Positions 25,355 to 33,176 of a stretch of DNA of 64,000 nt are shown here, piece after piece. A model generated the notes under the pieces. That model worked only from the letters and a program-made list of their open reading frames with translations, was not told where the DNA came from and searched no databases. Numbering within the stretch: position 1 is the stretch's first letter; the number at the start of each line of letters is the position of its first letter. A program made the position numbers and the translations under genes. Origin of the DNA: Salinimicrobium sp050750585 (GTDB lineage: Bacteria; Bacteroidota; Bacteroidia; Flavobacteriales; Flavobacteriaceae); NCBI RefSeq assembly GCF_050750585.1, contig NZ_JBOJLM010000008.1, forward strand, positions 1 to 64,000. Reading direction: 5' to 3'.

Positions 25355-27247
25355 TTAATAAAGCACTCTGAACCTGATGGTTCCATCAATTCCCCGCATC
25401 TCATCAACCACTTCCTTATTGTAGGCTTTATTGATATCGGTGATCACGTATCCTATAGATTCGTTGGTTTTAAGGTACTGCCCTACAATATTACAGTCGT
25501 GCTGCGACAAGACGTTGTTGATATGTGCAATAATGCCAGGCCTGTTGTGGTGAATATGAATTAAACGATGGGCATTTTCAAGTATAGGCAACTGCAAATT
25601 AGGGAAATTAACGCTGTTGGTGGTACTTCCCGTATTGATGTACTCAATGATCTTATTGGGAACAAAATTCCCGATATTCACCTGGGCTTCTTCGGTACTT
25701 CCACCAATATGAGGCGTTAAAATGACATTTTTGACACCCCGTAATTCCGATTCAAATTGCTCTGTATTGGTCTTGGGTTCCTTCGGAAAAACATCTACTC
25801 CGGCGCCACTTATTTTGCCGCTTTCCAGGTGTTTTTTCAAAGCTTCCAAATCAACTACATGCCCCCTGCTAAGATTGAGAAACACTGATCCTTCTTTCAT
25901 AAGCTCAAGTTCTTTTTCTCCAATAAGGTTATGGTTTTCTTTGCGGCCATCAACGTGCAGGGTAACAACATCAGCTATTTGAAGTAATTCTTCAAGGCTG
26001 CTGCACTTGGTAGCATTTCCCAAAGCCAGTTTCTCCATTAAATCGTAATAATAGACATCAAAACCTATAGCTTCGGCAACTACCGATAGCTGTGCGCCTA
26101 TATTTCCGTAGCCAACAATCCCCAGCTTTTTTCCGCGGACTTCCCTGCTGCCGTTAGCCGATTTGTTCCAGTTACCGGCATGCATCTCCGCCAGCCTGTC
26201 GGGCAGGCCTCTCATAAGAAAGATGATCTCACCTATGGCAAGCTCAACGACAGATCGCGTATTGCTAAATGGTGCATTGAAAACTGCAATCCCTTTTTTG
26301 AGGCAGGCTTCAAGATCTATCTGGTTGGTACCAATACAAAACGCACCTACAGAAATAAGCCTGTTGGCATTTTTCAGCACCTTTTCGGTCACATGGGTTT
26401 TTGATCGTATCCCTAACACCGACACATCTTTGATCTTTTCGGCGAGTTCCTCTTCATCTAGTGCACCTGCAATTGTAGTTACGTTGTAGCCTTCATTTTT
26501 CATGATCTTTACAGCGTCCTCGTGTACATTTTCGAGCAGCAGCACTTTAATTCGATTTTTAGGATAAGAGATAGCTTTATTCATTTTGTGCAGGTATAGA
26601 AATTCGTCAAGACTTGGTGTAATATGATCGGCTTTTTCCAAAACATTGCCGCGTTCAACATTTTCAGTAAAAGCATAAAATTTATTGGCAAGACCGGCGG
26701 CTTTGATCTCGTAATCTGTATAGCCATCCCCAATTACGTAAACATCGCCCTGCAGGTCTAACCGCTTGAGCATTTCTACCTTTCCGTTATTGGATGAGAG
26801 GACATTATCGGTATCAAAATTGGTAAGCTTTCCTTCAGAATCAGGGCGAAAAGTATTGGCGAAAACATTCTCTTCCCTTACGCCAAACTCTTTCACTATA
26901 GGCACAATAAACTCTTTAAAACCATTTGAAATGATATAAATATTCTCGTGGTTTTCTTCAAAGAACTCCCTGTTTCTAATAAAACTCGTAGAAACCTTGC
27001 TTTTTAAGCGGTCAACAAGCTTTGGCAAATGTTGTTCTTCGGCATTGAGCAGGGCCAGCCGCTGTTCCAGGGATTCCCTAAAGGAGAGATCACCGGCCAT
27101 CCCGCTGTTGGTAAGATCTACAAGCCGTTGAAGCCGCTCCTCTTTTTCCTGGTGGTTCTCCAGCGAAATTTCGCCTAATATATCAAGAGCTTCCACCTGG
27201 GTGAACGTACTGTCAAAATCAATTACAAAATGCCTGTTATTCTTCAT
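25355..27247 (-). CDS. serA: Phosphoserine phosphatase-phosphoglycerate dehydrogenase fusion
   Basis: A 630-aa two-enzyme protein of serine synthesis. Residues 1 to about 210 form a HAD domain with the nucleophile motif DFDSTF, IISNG and GDGYTD, as in SerB. From about 230 a D-3-phosphoglycerate dehydrogenase follows: GYGNIG for NAD, then catalytic Arg (NLSRG), Glu (DVFPKEP) and His (TPHIGG). The end is an ACT domain (HHNRPGIIAHINNVLSQH) that usually binds serine as feedback inhibitor. The first and third steps of the pathway are therefore in one chain, and the transaminase SerC is not in the window. Confidence 0.93.
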   Translation of the reverse strand: MKNNRHFVIDFDSTFTQVEALDILGEISLENHQEKEERLQRLVDLTNSGMAGDLSFRESLEQRLALLNAEEQHLPKLVDRLKSKVSTSFIRNREFFEENHENIYIISNGFKEFIVPIVKEFGVREENVFANTFRPDSEGKLTNFDTDNVLSSNNGKVEMLKRLDLQGDVYVIGDGYTDYEIKAAGLANKFYAFTENVERGNVLEKADHITPSLDEFLYLHKMNKAISYPKNRIKVLLLENVHEDAVKIMKNEGYNVTTIAGALDEEELAEKIKDVSVLGIRSKTHVTEKVLKNANRLISVGAFCIGTNQIDLEACLKKGIAVFNAPFSNTRSVVELAIGEIIFLMRGLPDRLAEMHAGNWNKSANGSREVRGKKLGIVGYGNIGAQLSVVAEAIGFDVYYYDLMEKLALGNATKCSSLEELLQIADVVTLHVDGRKENHNLIGEKELELMKEGSVFLNLSRGHVVDLEALKKHLESGKISGAGVDVFPKEPKTNTEQFESELRGVKNVILTPHIGGSTEEAQVNIGNFVPNKIIEYINTGSTTNSVNFPNLQLPILENAHRLIHIHHNRPGIIAHINNVLSQHDCNIVGQYLKTNESIGYVITDINKAYNKEVVDEMRGIDGTIRFRVLY

Positions 27248-27270
27248 GCCGAAATTAATTCAAATCTCCC

Positions 27271-27315
27271 CAAAACTAAGCTTTTTCAGGCACACACGGA
27301 AGATTTAGCGCTAAA
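27271..27315 (-). promoter_or_regulatory. serA promoter with upstream 12-bp palindrome
   Basis: TAGTTTTG (27271-27278, minus strand) is an exact -7 box, about 24 bp before the ATG. The perfect palindrome TTTAGCGCTAAA (27304-27315) is centred 38.5 bp from the end of the box, close to an activator position but unlike the Crp/Fnr-type sites in sequence. Confidence 0.55.
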
Positions 27316-27430
27316 GTTGAAGACATTTATCACTTCCTAAATTGCAGCTCAAAAAATTAAATTTTTATAGATGAATTCGGGTTTTAACTGAATTTTTTCA
27401 AAAAACATTCCTGGTTTAGCTCCTAAGATT

Positions 27431-27447
27431 TGTAACAACCTGTTACA
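27431..27447. promoter_or_regulatory. Inverted repeat TGTAACA-ACC-TGTTACA
   Basis: A perfect 7-3-7 inverted repeat 51 bp upstream of the lipoprotein gene at 27498. The half-sites match those of the Crp/Fnr-type operators but the spacer is one base longer, and no -7 box lies at the standard distance, so its role is less certain. Confidence 0.45.
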
Positions 27448-27497
27448 GGCTGCTACTAATTTCTATAGCTAAACCCATTCCTAACCCGAAAGATCAA

Positions 27498-27917
27498 ATG
27501 AAAAGCTTCAAATTCCTGCCATTACTTACAGTTTTAATTTTATTCACCTCCTGTGTAGAAAAGATCACAAGAGTAGTCCACCAGGATACCATTCCTCCCG
27601 AATATACTGTGGAGCAGGAAACTTTGAAAAGCAGGATCTCTGCAGTTATTCCTGCTGAAAATATTTCTATTGGCTCCTCAAAAACCGAAAAGACAGGAGA
27701 TACAGAATACCATGCTCTTACAGTTGAAATTCAGCCAGAAGCTTTACCGGTAAACGTTGTTTCTTTCTTCAAAATGACAGGCGAAATCAAAAATGCTGTA
27801 GAAAGCGGCATTGGCAATATGGAAGATTATCAAAAACTGGAGATCGTGGTTCGCAAAACCACTAATGAAAATGGCGTGGAAAAAACTCAATCTTATAAAA
27901 AAGAGATTGACCTGTAG
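27498..27917 (+). CDS. Lipoprotein of unknown function
   Basis: A 139-aa protein with a lipoprotein signal peptide ending LFTSC (Cys19). The mature part is polar, with HALTVEIQPEALP and a C-terminal strand-rich stretch ending QSYKKEIDL. No recognised domain. It stands alone between the serA promoter (divergent) and a rhodanese gene, and an unusually perfect inverted repeat precedes it. Confidence 0.7.
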   Translation: MKSFKFLPLLTVLILFTSCVEKITRVVHQDTIPPEYTVEQETLKSRISAVIPAENISIGSSKTEKTGDTEYHALTVEIQPEALPVNVVSFFKMTGEIKNAVESGIGNMEDYQKLEIVVRKTTNENGVEKTQSYKKEIDL

Positions 27918-28058
27918 CAGAATTCCCTTTCTTCAGTAAGTTTTAGGAATTTCTTAAGCTACAGCCTGCCTCAAAAAAATGGGAAATTAGTTATCTTCGG
28001 AAAAACCAAAAATCAGAGCTTCTTCGGAAGTTCTTTTTTTGCACATAAAATCCGAAAA

Positions 28059-29348
28059 ATGACAAACTTCAGGGAAGTAACCACTCAGGAACTTATTGAT
28101 AGACAAAATAAAGGAGCATTAGTTATTGACGTGCGCCCGGTTGACGCCTATAACGGCTGGAAATTAAAAAATGAACCTCGTGGCGGACATATAAAAGGTG
28201 CAAAATCGCTTCCGGCGAAATGGACAGGCTACATGGACTGGATTGAGATTGTGCGGCATAAGGAAATTCATCCTTCCCGGGAAATTATCATTTACGGATA
28301 CAATCGCGATGAAGCCCAAAAGGTAGCCGAAAGCTTTGAAAAAGCAGGGTATTCAAAAATGGCACTTTTCAACCACTTTCTGGACGAATGGACTACCGAC
28401 GATAATTTACCCATGAGCTATCTACCAAAATACAGGCAGCTGGTATCGGCACAATGGGTGAATAAACTTATATCTGGAGAAAAACCTGCAGAATATGACA
28501 ACGATAAATATGTGGTGGTACATGCGCATTATCGCAATAGGGACGCCTATTTAACCGGCCACATCCCCGGAGCAATAGACATGGACACCAACGCCCTGGA
28601 ATCTCCTGAAACCTGGAACCGCCGCAGCCCCGAAGAACTAAATAAAGCCCTGGAAGAACACGGCATCACAGCCGATACTACCGTAATTCTCTACGGGAAA
28701 TTCATGTTCCCCGATAACGATGATGAGTTTCCCGGAAGTGCTGCCGGAGATATTGGCGCTATAAGAAATGCCTTCATCATGATGTACGCCGGTGTAAAAG
28801 ACGTAAGAATACTCAATGGCGGCTTTCAATCCTGGGAAGACGCAGGTTTTGAAGTGAGTAAAGAAGATGTGAAAAAGGAACCTGTAGAAGATTTTGGAGT
28901 TAAAATTCCGGCTCACCCCGAATTGGCCGTAGACGTGCCCGAAGCCAAAGACATTATTGCTTCGACCGATGCCGAGCTGGTTTGCGTGCGCAGCTATCCC
29001 GAATATATTGGTGAGGTAAGTGGCTACAATTACATTGAAGCCAAAGGGCGTATCCCCGGAGCCATTTTTGCCGACTGTGGTAGTGACGCTTACCACATGG
29101 AAAACTACCGGAATGTTGACCACACTACCCGGGAATTCCACGAGATCATAGAAAACTGGGAACAAAATGGAATTACCCCCGATAAACATCTCGCATTCTA
29201 CTGCGGTACAGGGTGGCGCGGCAGTGAAGCCTGGTTTAATGCCTGGCTTTTGGGATGGCCAAATGTTTCAGTTTATGATGGTGGTTGGTTTGAGTGGAGC
29301 AATGATCCATCCAACCCATACGAAACAGGTGTACCCGAAAAGGTGTAG
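28059..29348 (+). CDS. Triple-rhodanese sulfurtransferase
   Basis: A 429-aa cytosolic protein with three rhodanese-like modules (about 1-125, 130-275 and 280-429). Each shows the GHIxGA-type motif (GGHIKGA, GHIPGAIDM, GRIPGAIFA). Only the last has a catalytic Cys loop, CGTGWRGS near residue 393. The equivalent loops of modules 1 and 2 read IYGYNRD and YGKFMF and have no Cys, so these modules are probably structural or regulatory. The enzyme would move sulfane sulfur to cyanide, thiols or proteins; the acceptor is unknown. Confidence 0.88.
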   Translation: MTNFREVTTQELIDRQNKGALVIDVRPVDAYNGWKLKNEPRGGHIKGAKSLPAKWTGYMDWIEIVRHKEIHPSREIIIYGYNRDEAQKVAESFEKAGYSKMALFNHFLDEWTTDDNLPMSYLPKYRQLVSAQWVNKLISGEKPAEYDNDKYVVVHAHYRNRDAYLTGHIPGAIDMDTNALESPETWNRRSPEELNKALEEHGITADTTVILYGKFMFPDNDDEFPGSAAGDIGAIRNAFIMMYAGVKDVRILNGGFQSWEDAGFEVSKEDVKKEPVEDFGVKIPAHPELAVDVPEAKDIIASTDAELVCVRSYPEYIGEVSGYNYIEAKGRIPGAIFADCGSDAYHMENYRNVDHTTREFHEIIENWEQNGITPDKHLAFYCGTGWRGSEAWFNAWLLGWPNVSVYDGGWFEWSNDPSNPYETGVPEKV

Positions 29349-29387
29349 TAAATTTCAGCATAAAAGAAACAAGTTCATATAAAGCTC

Positions 29388-29984
29388 ATGAAAACAGAAA
29401 AGGAAAAAATGTTGACAGGTGAGCCTTATAAAGCATTTGACCATGAATTACTTACAGAAAGACAAAAAGCTAAAGAATTTATCTTCAGCTTTAATAACCT
29501 ACCTCCTTCCGAAGTAGACAAACGGAAGGAGATCCTTCAGCAGCTATTGGGAAAAACCGGGAACAGCTATTACTTTGAGCCCCCTTTCCGCTGTGATTAT
29601 GGTTACAATATTGAAATAGGTGAGAATTTTTATACAAATTATAACCTCACAATTCTGGACTGCGCCAAAGTAATTATTGGAAACCATGTGCTTATTGGCC
29701 CCAATGTAGGGATCTTTACTGCCGGACATCCTATGCACTATGAAAACAGGATACAGGAATGGGAACATGCCTACCCGGTGAAAGTAGGAAATCATGTGTG
29801 GATAGGAGGACACGTGGTGATCAATCCGCGGGTGACCATAGGTGATAATTCTGTTATTGGTTCAGGAAGTGTGGTGACCAGAGATATTCCCCCAAACGTC
29901 TTTGCTGCAGGTAATCCCTGTAAAGTTATAAGAACCATTACCCAAGAAGACAAAAATTCTTACCTGTTAACTCGATCCGGGTAG
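29388..29984 (+). CDS. Maltose/galactoside O-acetyltransferase (LbH family)
   Basis: A 198-aa trimeric acetyl-CoA-dependent acetyltransferase. An N-terminal helical cap (EKMLTGEPYKAFDHEL) is followed by a left-handed beta-helix of hexapeptide repeats (VIIGNHVLIGPNVGI and VTIGDNSVIGSGSVVTRDIP), with the catalytic His in TAGHPMH. This is the Maa/LacA type, which acetylates sugars released during carbohydrate use. Its 3' end overlaps the convergent DASS transporter gene by 18 bp. It is 39 bp after the rhodanese gene. Confidence 0.92.
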   Translation: MKTEKEKMLTGEPYKAFDHELLTERQKAKEFIFSFNNLPPSEVDKRKEILQQLLGKTGNSYYFEPPFRCDYGYNIEIGENFYTNYNLTILDCAKVIIGNHVLIGPNVGIFTAGHPMHYENRIQEWEHAYPVKVGNHVWIGGHVVINPRVTIGDNSVIGSGSVVTRDIPPNVFAAGNPCKVIRTITQEDKNSYLLTRSG

Positions 29985-31448
29985 AAAAACTTCAGGAATT
30001 ACGCTCACTTCTATTCCCCAAATAACAGGCAGAAGAAAATAGATGACGAGGGTGATGATGAGAATAGACAACAGGTTCAACCAAATGCCCGCTCTCGTCA
30101 TATCTTTAATTTTCAAGTATCCCGCACCAAAGACCACAGCATTAGGTGGTGTAGCTACCGGTAACATAAATGCACAGGATGCCGCAAGGGTGGCCGCCAC
30201 CAGTAAGAAGTAAGGATGAATTTGCATGGCGAGTGCCATAGGGGCTAAAATAGGCAGCAACATTGCTGTGGTAGCAAGGTTGGAGGTGACTTCAGTAAGA
30301 AAATTAACCGCAGTCACCAACACCAGTACCAGCAGAATAAGAGGTAAATTCTCAAGGCTGCTAAGCTGCTGCCCAATCCAAACAGCAAGGCCGGTTTCCT
30401 CAAAAGCCTTTGCCAGTGCCATACCTCCTCCAAAAAGGATAATGATTCCCCACGGAATCTTCACTGCATCTTCCCAAACAAGAATTCGGCCATGTTCCTT
30501 CCCCGATGGCAACAGGAAAAGTGTGATTCCTGCGAAAATTGCTATTACTGTATCATCTAAAAACGGAAGTACAGGTTGTAGCAAAAAAGATCGGGTGATC
30601 CATCCAAGTGCTGTAAGTATAAAAACGGTAAGAACGATCTTTTCCTGTTTAGTCATAGCGCCAAATTCGTGAAGCAGCCTGGCGATTTCGGCCTTACCTC
30701 CGGGGAGTCTCATGCCTTTAAGATCAAAGGCAAATGTGGTAAGATACTTCCAGCTAATTGCCAGTAAAACAAGAGAGATAGGCAGCCCCAGTTTAAGCCA
30801 TTGGTAAAAGGTGATTTCAATGCCATAGAATTTTTGCACCACTCCTGCCAGCACAAGGTTAGGCGGTGTTCCAATTAAAGTGGCTATCCCTCCTATTGAA
30901 GCGCTGTAAGCTATAGACAGCATGAGCGCCTTTCCAAAAATGGCTTTTTCGTCCCGCTCTGTCTTTGGGTCATCCCATAATTGATTAATAATTGCCGCTC
31001 CTATTGGCAGCATCATTACCGAGGTTGCTGTATTGGAGATCCACATAGACAGGAAAGCCGTGGCTATCATAAACCCGAGGATGATCAACTTTAAATTGTT
31101 TCCAATAAGCCTTATGATGCTAAGCGCTATTCGCCGGTGTAGCTCCCATTTTTCTATTGCAATGGCTAAAAGAAAACCACCCAGGTAAAGAAAGACGAAT
31201 TTATCGCCATAGGCTGCGGTGGTTGCTTCAATAGATAAAGCCCCGGAAAGGGGGAACAGCACAATAGGAAGCAAAGCTGTGACAGCAATGGGTACAACTT
31301 CACTCACCCACCAAATTGCCATCCAGATGGTAACACACAATACATCCCAGGCCAAAATTGGCATTGACTGGGGATGTTCTACTGCCTGCAGAGCAAAATA
31401 AACCATCGGCCCAAAGAAAATCATGATCTTTTTAGGAGAGATCTTCAT
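29967..31448 (-). CDS. DASS/SLC13-family sodium-coupled anion symporter
   Basis: A 493-aa inner-membrane protein with about twelve helices. It has both conserved Ser-Asn-Thr-type substrate and sodium motifs: WISNTATSVMM in the first half and EVTSNLATTAM in the second. VATPPNAVVFGAGY follows near the end. The family imports dicarboxylates, citrate or sulfate with sodium; the substrate here is not evident. The start is placed at 31448 (MKISPKKIM), because the longer frame from 31502 adds a short hydrophobic stretch with no family counterpart. Confidence 0.88.
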   Translation of the reverse strand: MKISPKKIMIFFGPMVYFALQAVEHPQSMPILAWDVLCVTIWMAIWWVSEVVPIAVTALLPIVLFPLSGALSIEATTAAYGDKFVFLYLGGFLLAIAIEKWELHRRIALSIIRLIGNNLKLIILGFMIATAFLSMWISNTATSVMMLPIGAAIINQLWDDPKTERDEKAIFGKALMLSIAYSASIGGIATLIGTPPNLVLAGVVQKFYGIEITFYQWLKLGLPISLVLLAISWKYLTTFAFDLKGMRLPGGKAEIARLLHEFGAMTKQEKIVLTVFILTALGWITRSFLLQPVLPFLDDTVIAIFAGITLFLLPSGKEHGRILVWEDAVKIPWGIIILFGGGMALAKAFEETGLAVWIGQQLSSLENLPLILLVLVLVTAVNFLTEVTSNLATTAMLLPILAPMALAMQIHPYFLLVAATLAASCAFMLPVATPPNAVVFGAGYLKIKDMTRAGIWLNLLSILIITLVIYFLLPVIWGIEVSVIPEVFLPGSS

Positions 31449-31774
31449 TTCGCACAACTTTAAAAGTACAACCCGAAAGAAAAGGGCACATAAAATGATC
31501 AAAAACTAACCTCAACTCCCCAGCAATCGCTCTTTAAATTTAAGAATTTAAAGCAAAACAATTCTTTATAAGGCATTTATATTTAAGCAATTACCCTAAT
31601 TTAATTTCTGAAGAATATTGCTTGATTTATTCTCCGGAAATCTAAAAAAAGGGCATTTCTCCTATTTTGAAAACTACAACTTCAAAAGCATGAAAAGTGG
31701 CAGTTCCTGACAGAGGTCATAAAAAAGAGACTTTACTGTCCTTATTTTTGTTTTACAAACTGAAATTACGAACC
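31449..31774. other. Divergent intergenic region of the DASS and Rrf2 genes
   Basis: Apart from the Rrf2 promoter and operator (31706-31750), I see only A/T-rich sequence. TACTTTTA (31461-31468, minus strand) could be a weak box for the transporter gene. Confidence 0.5.
31706..31750 (+). promoter_or_regulatory. Promoter with Crp/Fnr-type operator for Rrf2-nadAB
   Basis: CCTGAC-AGAG-GTCATA (31706-31721) contains the core TGAC-N4-GTCA and is centred 36.5 bp before the end of the -7 box TATTTTTG (31743-31750). The box places initiation downstream of the alternative GTG at 31697 and so supports the ATG at 31775. Confidence 0.6.
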
Positions 31775-32209
31775 ATGTTTTCAAAAGCCTGCGAGTATGC
31801 CATAAGAGCCACGATCTTTATTGCTTCAGAATCTGAAAAAGGGAGAAGGTCAAGCCTGAAAGATATTGCAAGGGAGATTGATTCTCCCGAAGCATTTACG
31901 GCTAAAACCCTTCAGAAGTTATCAAAAAACGGCATTATAGTTTCTACAAAAGGAGCTCATGGCGGATTTCAGGTTGAAAAAGAAAGGCTTCCAGACATTA
32001 AGATTTCCCAAATCGTGCTGGCCATTGATGGAGACAAAGTCTATACCCGTTGTAGCCTTGGCCTGCATAACTGTAGTGAAGATCATCCCTGCCCTTTCCA
32101 TTCCCGCTTTAAGCCTGTGCGAAACAGCCTGAAAGAAATTGTGGAAAGAACAAGCTTGATGGATCTAACTTCAGGCCTTATTTCGGGAGACACATTTTTA
32201 AAAATTTGA
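31775..32209 (+). CDS. Rrf2-family (IscR/NsrR-like) transcription regulator
   Basis: A 144-aa DNA-binding protein starting MFSKACEYAIRATIFIA, the usual Rrf2 opening, with a winged helix (LKDIAREIDSPEAFTAKTLQKL). The C-terminal loop holds three Cys (93, 100, 106) in the pattern CX6CX5C, the number and placement typical of Fe-S-binding members that sense iron-sulfur status, oxygen or nitric oxide. It precedes nadA by 18 bp, so it may control this NAD operon. NadA itself is an oxygen-sensitive Fe-S enzyme, which makes such control sensible (inference). Confidence 0.9.
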   Translation: MFSKACEYAIRATIFIASESEKGRRSSLKDIAREIDSPEAFTAKTLQKLSKNGIIVSTKGAHGGFQVEKERLPDIKISQIVLAIDGDKVYTRCSLGLHNCSEDHPCPFHSRFKPVRNSLKEIVERTSLMDLTSGLISGDTFLKI

Positions 32210-32227
32210 ATCACTACAGGATTATTT

Positions 32228-33175
32228 ATGACAGTATCCGTACCGCAACCAACCACTTTACAAGAAGAACTGGCACAATTAAAAAAGGATAAAAATGCAG
32301 TGATCCTGGCCCACTATTACCAGGAACCCGAAATACAGGAAGTTGCCGATTTCATTGGCGACTCGCTCGAACTGGCGAAAAAGGCCGCTGAAACTTCGGC
32401 CGGGATCATTGTATTTGCCGGGGTACATTTTATGGCCGAAACCGCCAAGATCCTTAACCCCTCAAAAAGGGTATTTTTGCCCGACCTTAATGCGGGGTGT
32501 TCCCTGGCCGACAGTTGCCCGCCTCAAGCCTTTAGAAAACTAAAAGAACAATATCCAGATCATGTGGTGGTCACCTACATCAATTGCTCTGCCGAAATAA
32601 AAACCCTCAGCGATGTTGTTTGTACCTCTTCAAATGCCGAAAAGGTCATCAACTCTATTCCGCCGGAAAAGCAAATCATATTTGCCCCCGATAAAAACCT
32701 TGGAAAATATCTGATGCAAAAGACAGGGAGGGAAATGCTGCTGTGGGATGGTGCCTGCATAGTTCATGAAGCTTTTTCGCTTGATAAGATGCTGGAGTTG
32801 TATAAGCAGCATCCTTCAGCAAAGATCATAGCGCATCCCGAATCTGAAACCCATATTTTAAAAATAGCCAATTATATTGGCTCAACCTCGGGGATGCTCA
32901 ATTATGTGAAGGGTAGTGAGCACGACACATTTATTGTTGCGACCGAGGCCGGCATCTTGCATCAAATGCAAAAGGATGTACCCCAAAAGACCCTTATCCC
33001 CGCCCCTGCCAAAGAAGACAATACCTGTGCCTGCAGTGAATGTGCGTTTATGAAAATGAATTCCCTAAAGAAACTTTATGACTGCCTCGCAAAAGAAACC
33101 CCCGAAATAAAACTTTCTGAAGATCTTATGAAAAAGGCCCTGGTGCCTATTAAACGCATGTTAGAACTTTCTTAG
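32228..33175 (+). CDS. nadA: Quinolinate synthase
   Basis: A 315-aa cytosolic Fe-S enzyme that condenses iminoaspartate with dihydroxyacetone phosphate to quinolinate in de novo NAD synthesis. The repeated domain structure is visible through AHYYQEPEIQ, AGCSLADSCP (Cys about 91), VVCTSSNA and the C-terminal CACSECAFM (about 267-272), which supply ligands of the [4Fe-4S] cluster. Length is normal for the short form. The start codon of nadB follows the stop codon by one base. Confidence 0.95.
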   Translation: MTVSVPQPTTLQEELAQLKKDKNAVILAHYYQEPEIQEVADFIGDSLELAKKAAETSAGIIVFAGVHFMAETAKILNPSKRVFLPDLNAGCSLADSCPPQAFRKLKEQYPDHVVVTYINCSAEIKTLSDVVCTSSNAEKVINSIPPEKQIIFAPDKNLGKYLMQKTGREMLLWDGACIVHEAFSLDKMLELYKQHPSAKIIAHPESETHILKIANYIGSTSGMLNYVKGSEHDTFIVATEAGILHQMQKDVPQKTLIPAPAKEDNTCACSECAFMKMNSLKKLYDCLAKETPEIKLSEDLMKKALVPIKRMLELS

Positions 33176-33176
33176 A

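Noticed and set aside
29967..29984. 18-bp convergent overlap of the acetyltransferase and DASS genes as a regulatory antisense device
   Set aside because: Short convergent overlaps are common in compact genomes and nothing else suggests regulation.
31697..31774. GTG start giving a longer Rrf2 protein
   Set aside because: The region contains the operator and -7 box; the ATG at 31775 begins the conserved Rrf2 N-terminus.
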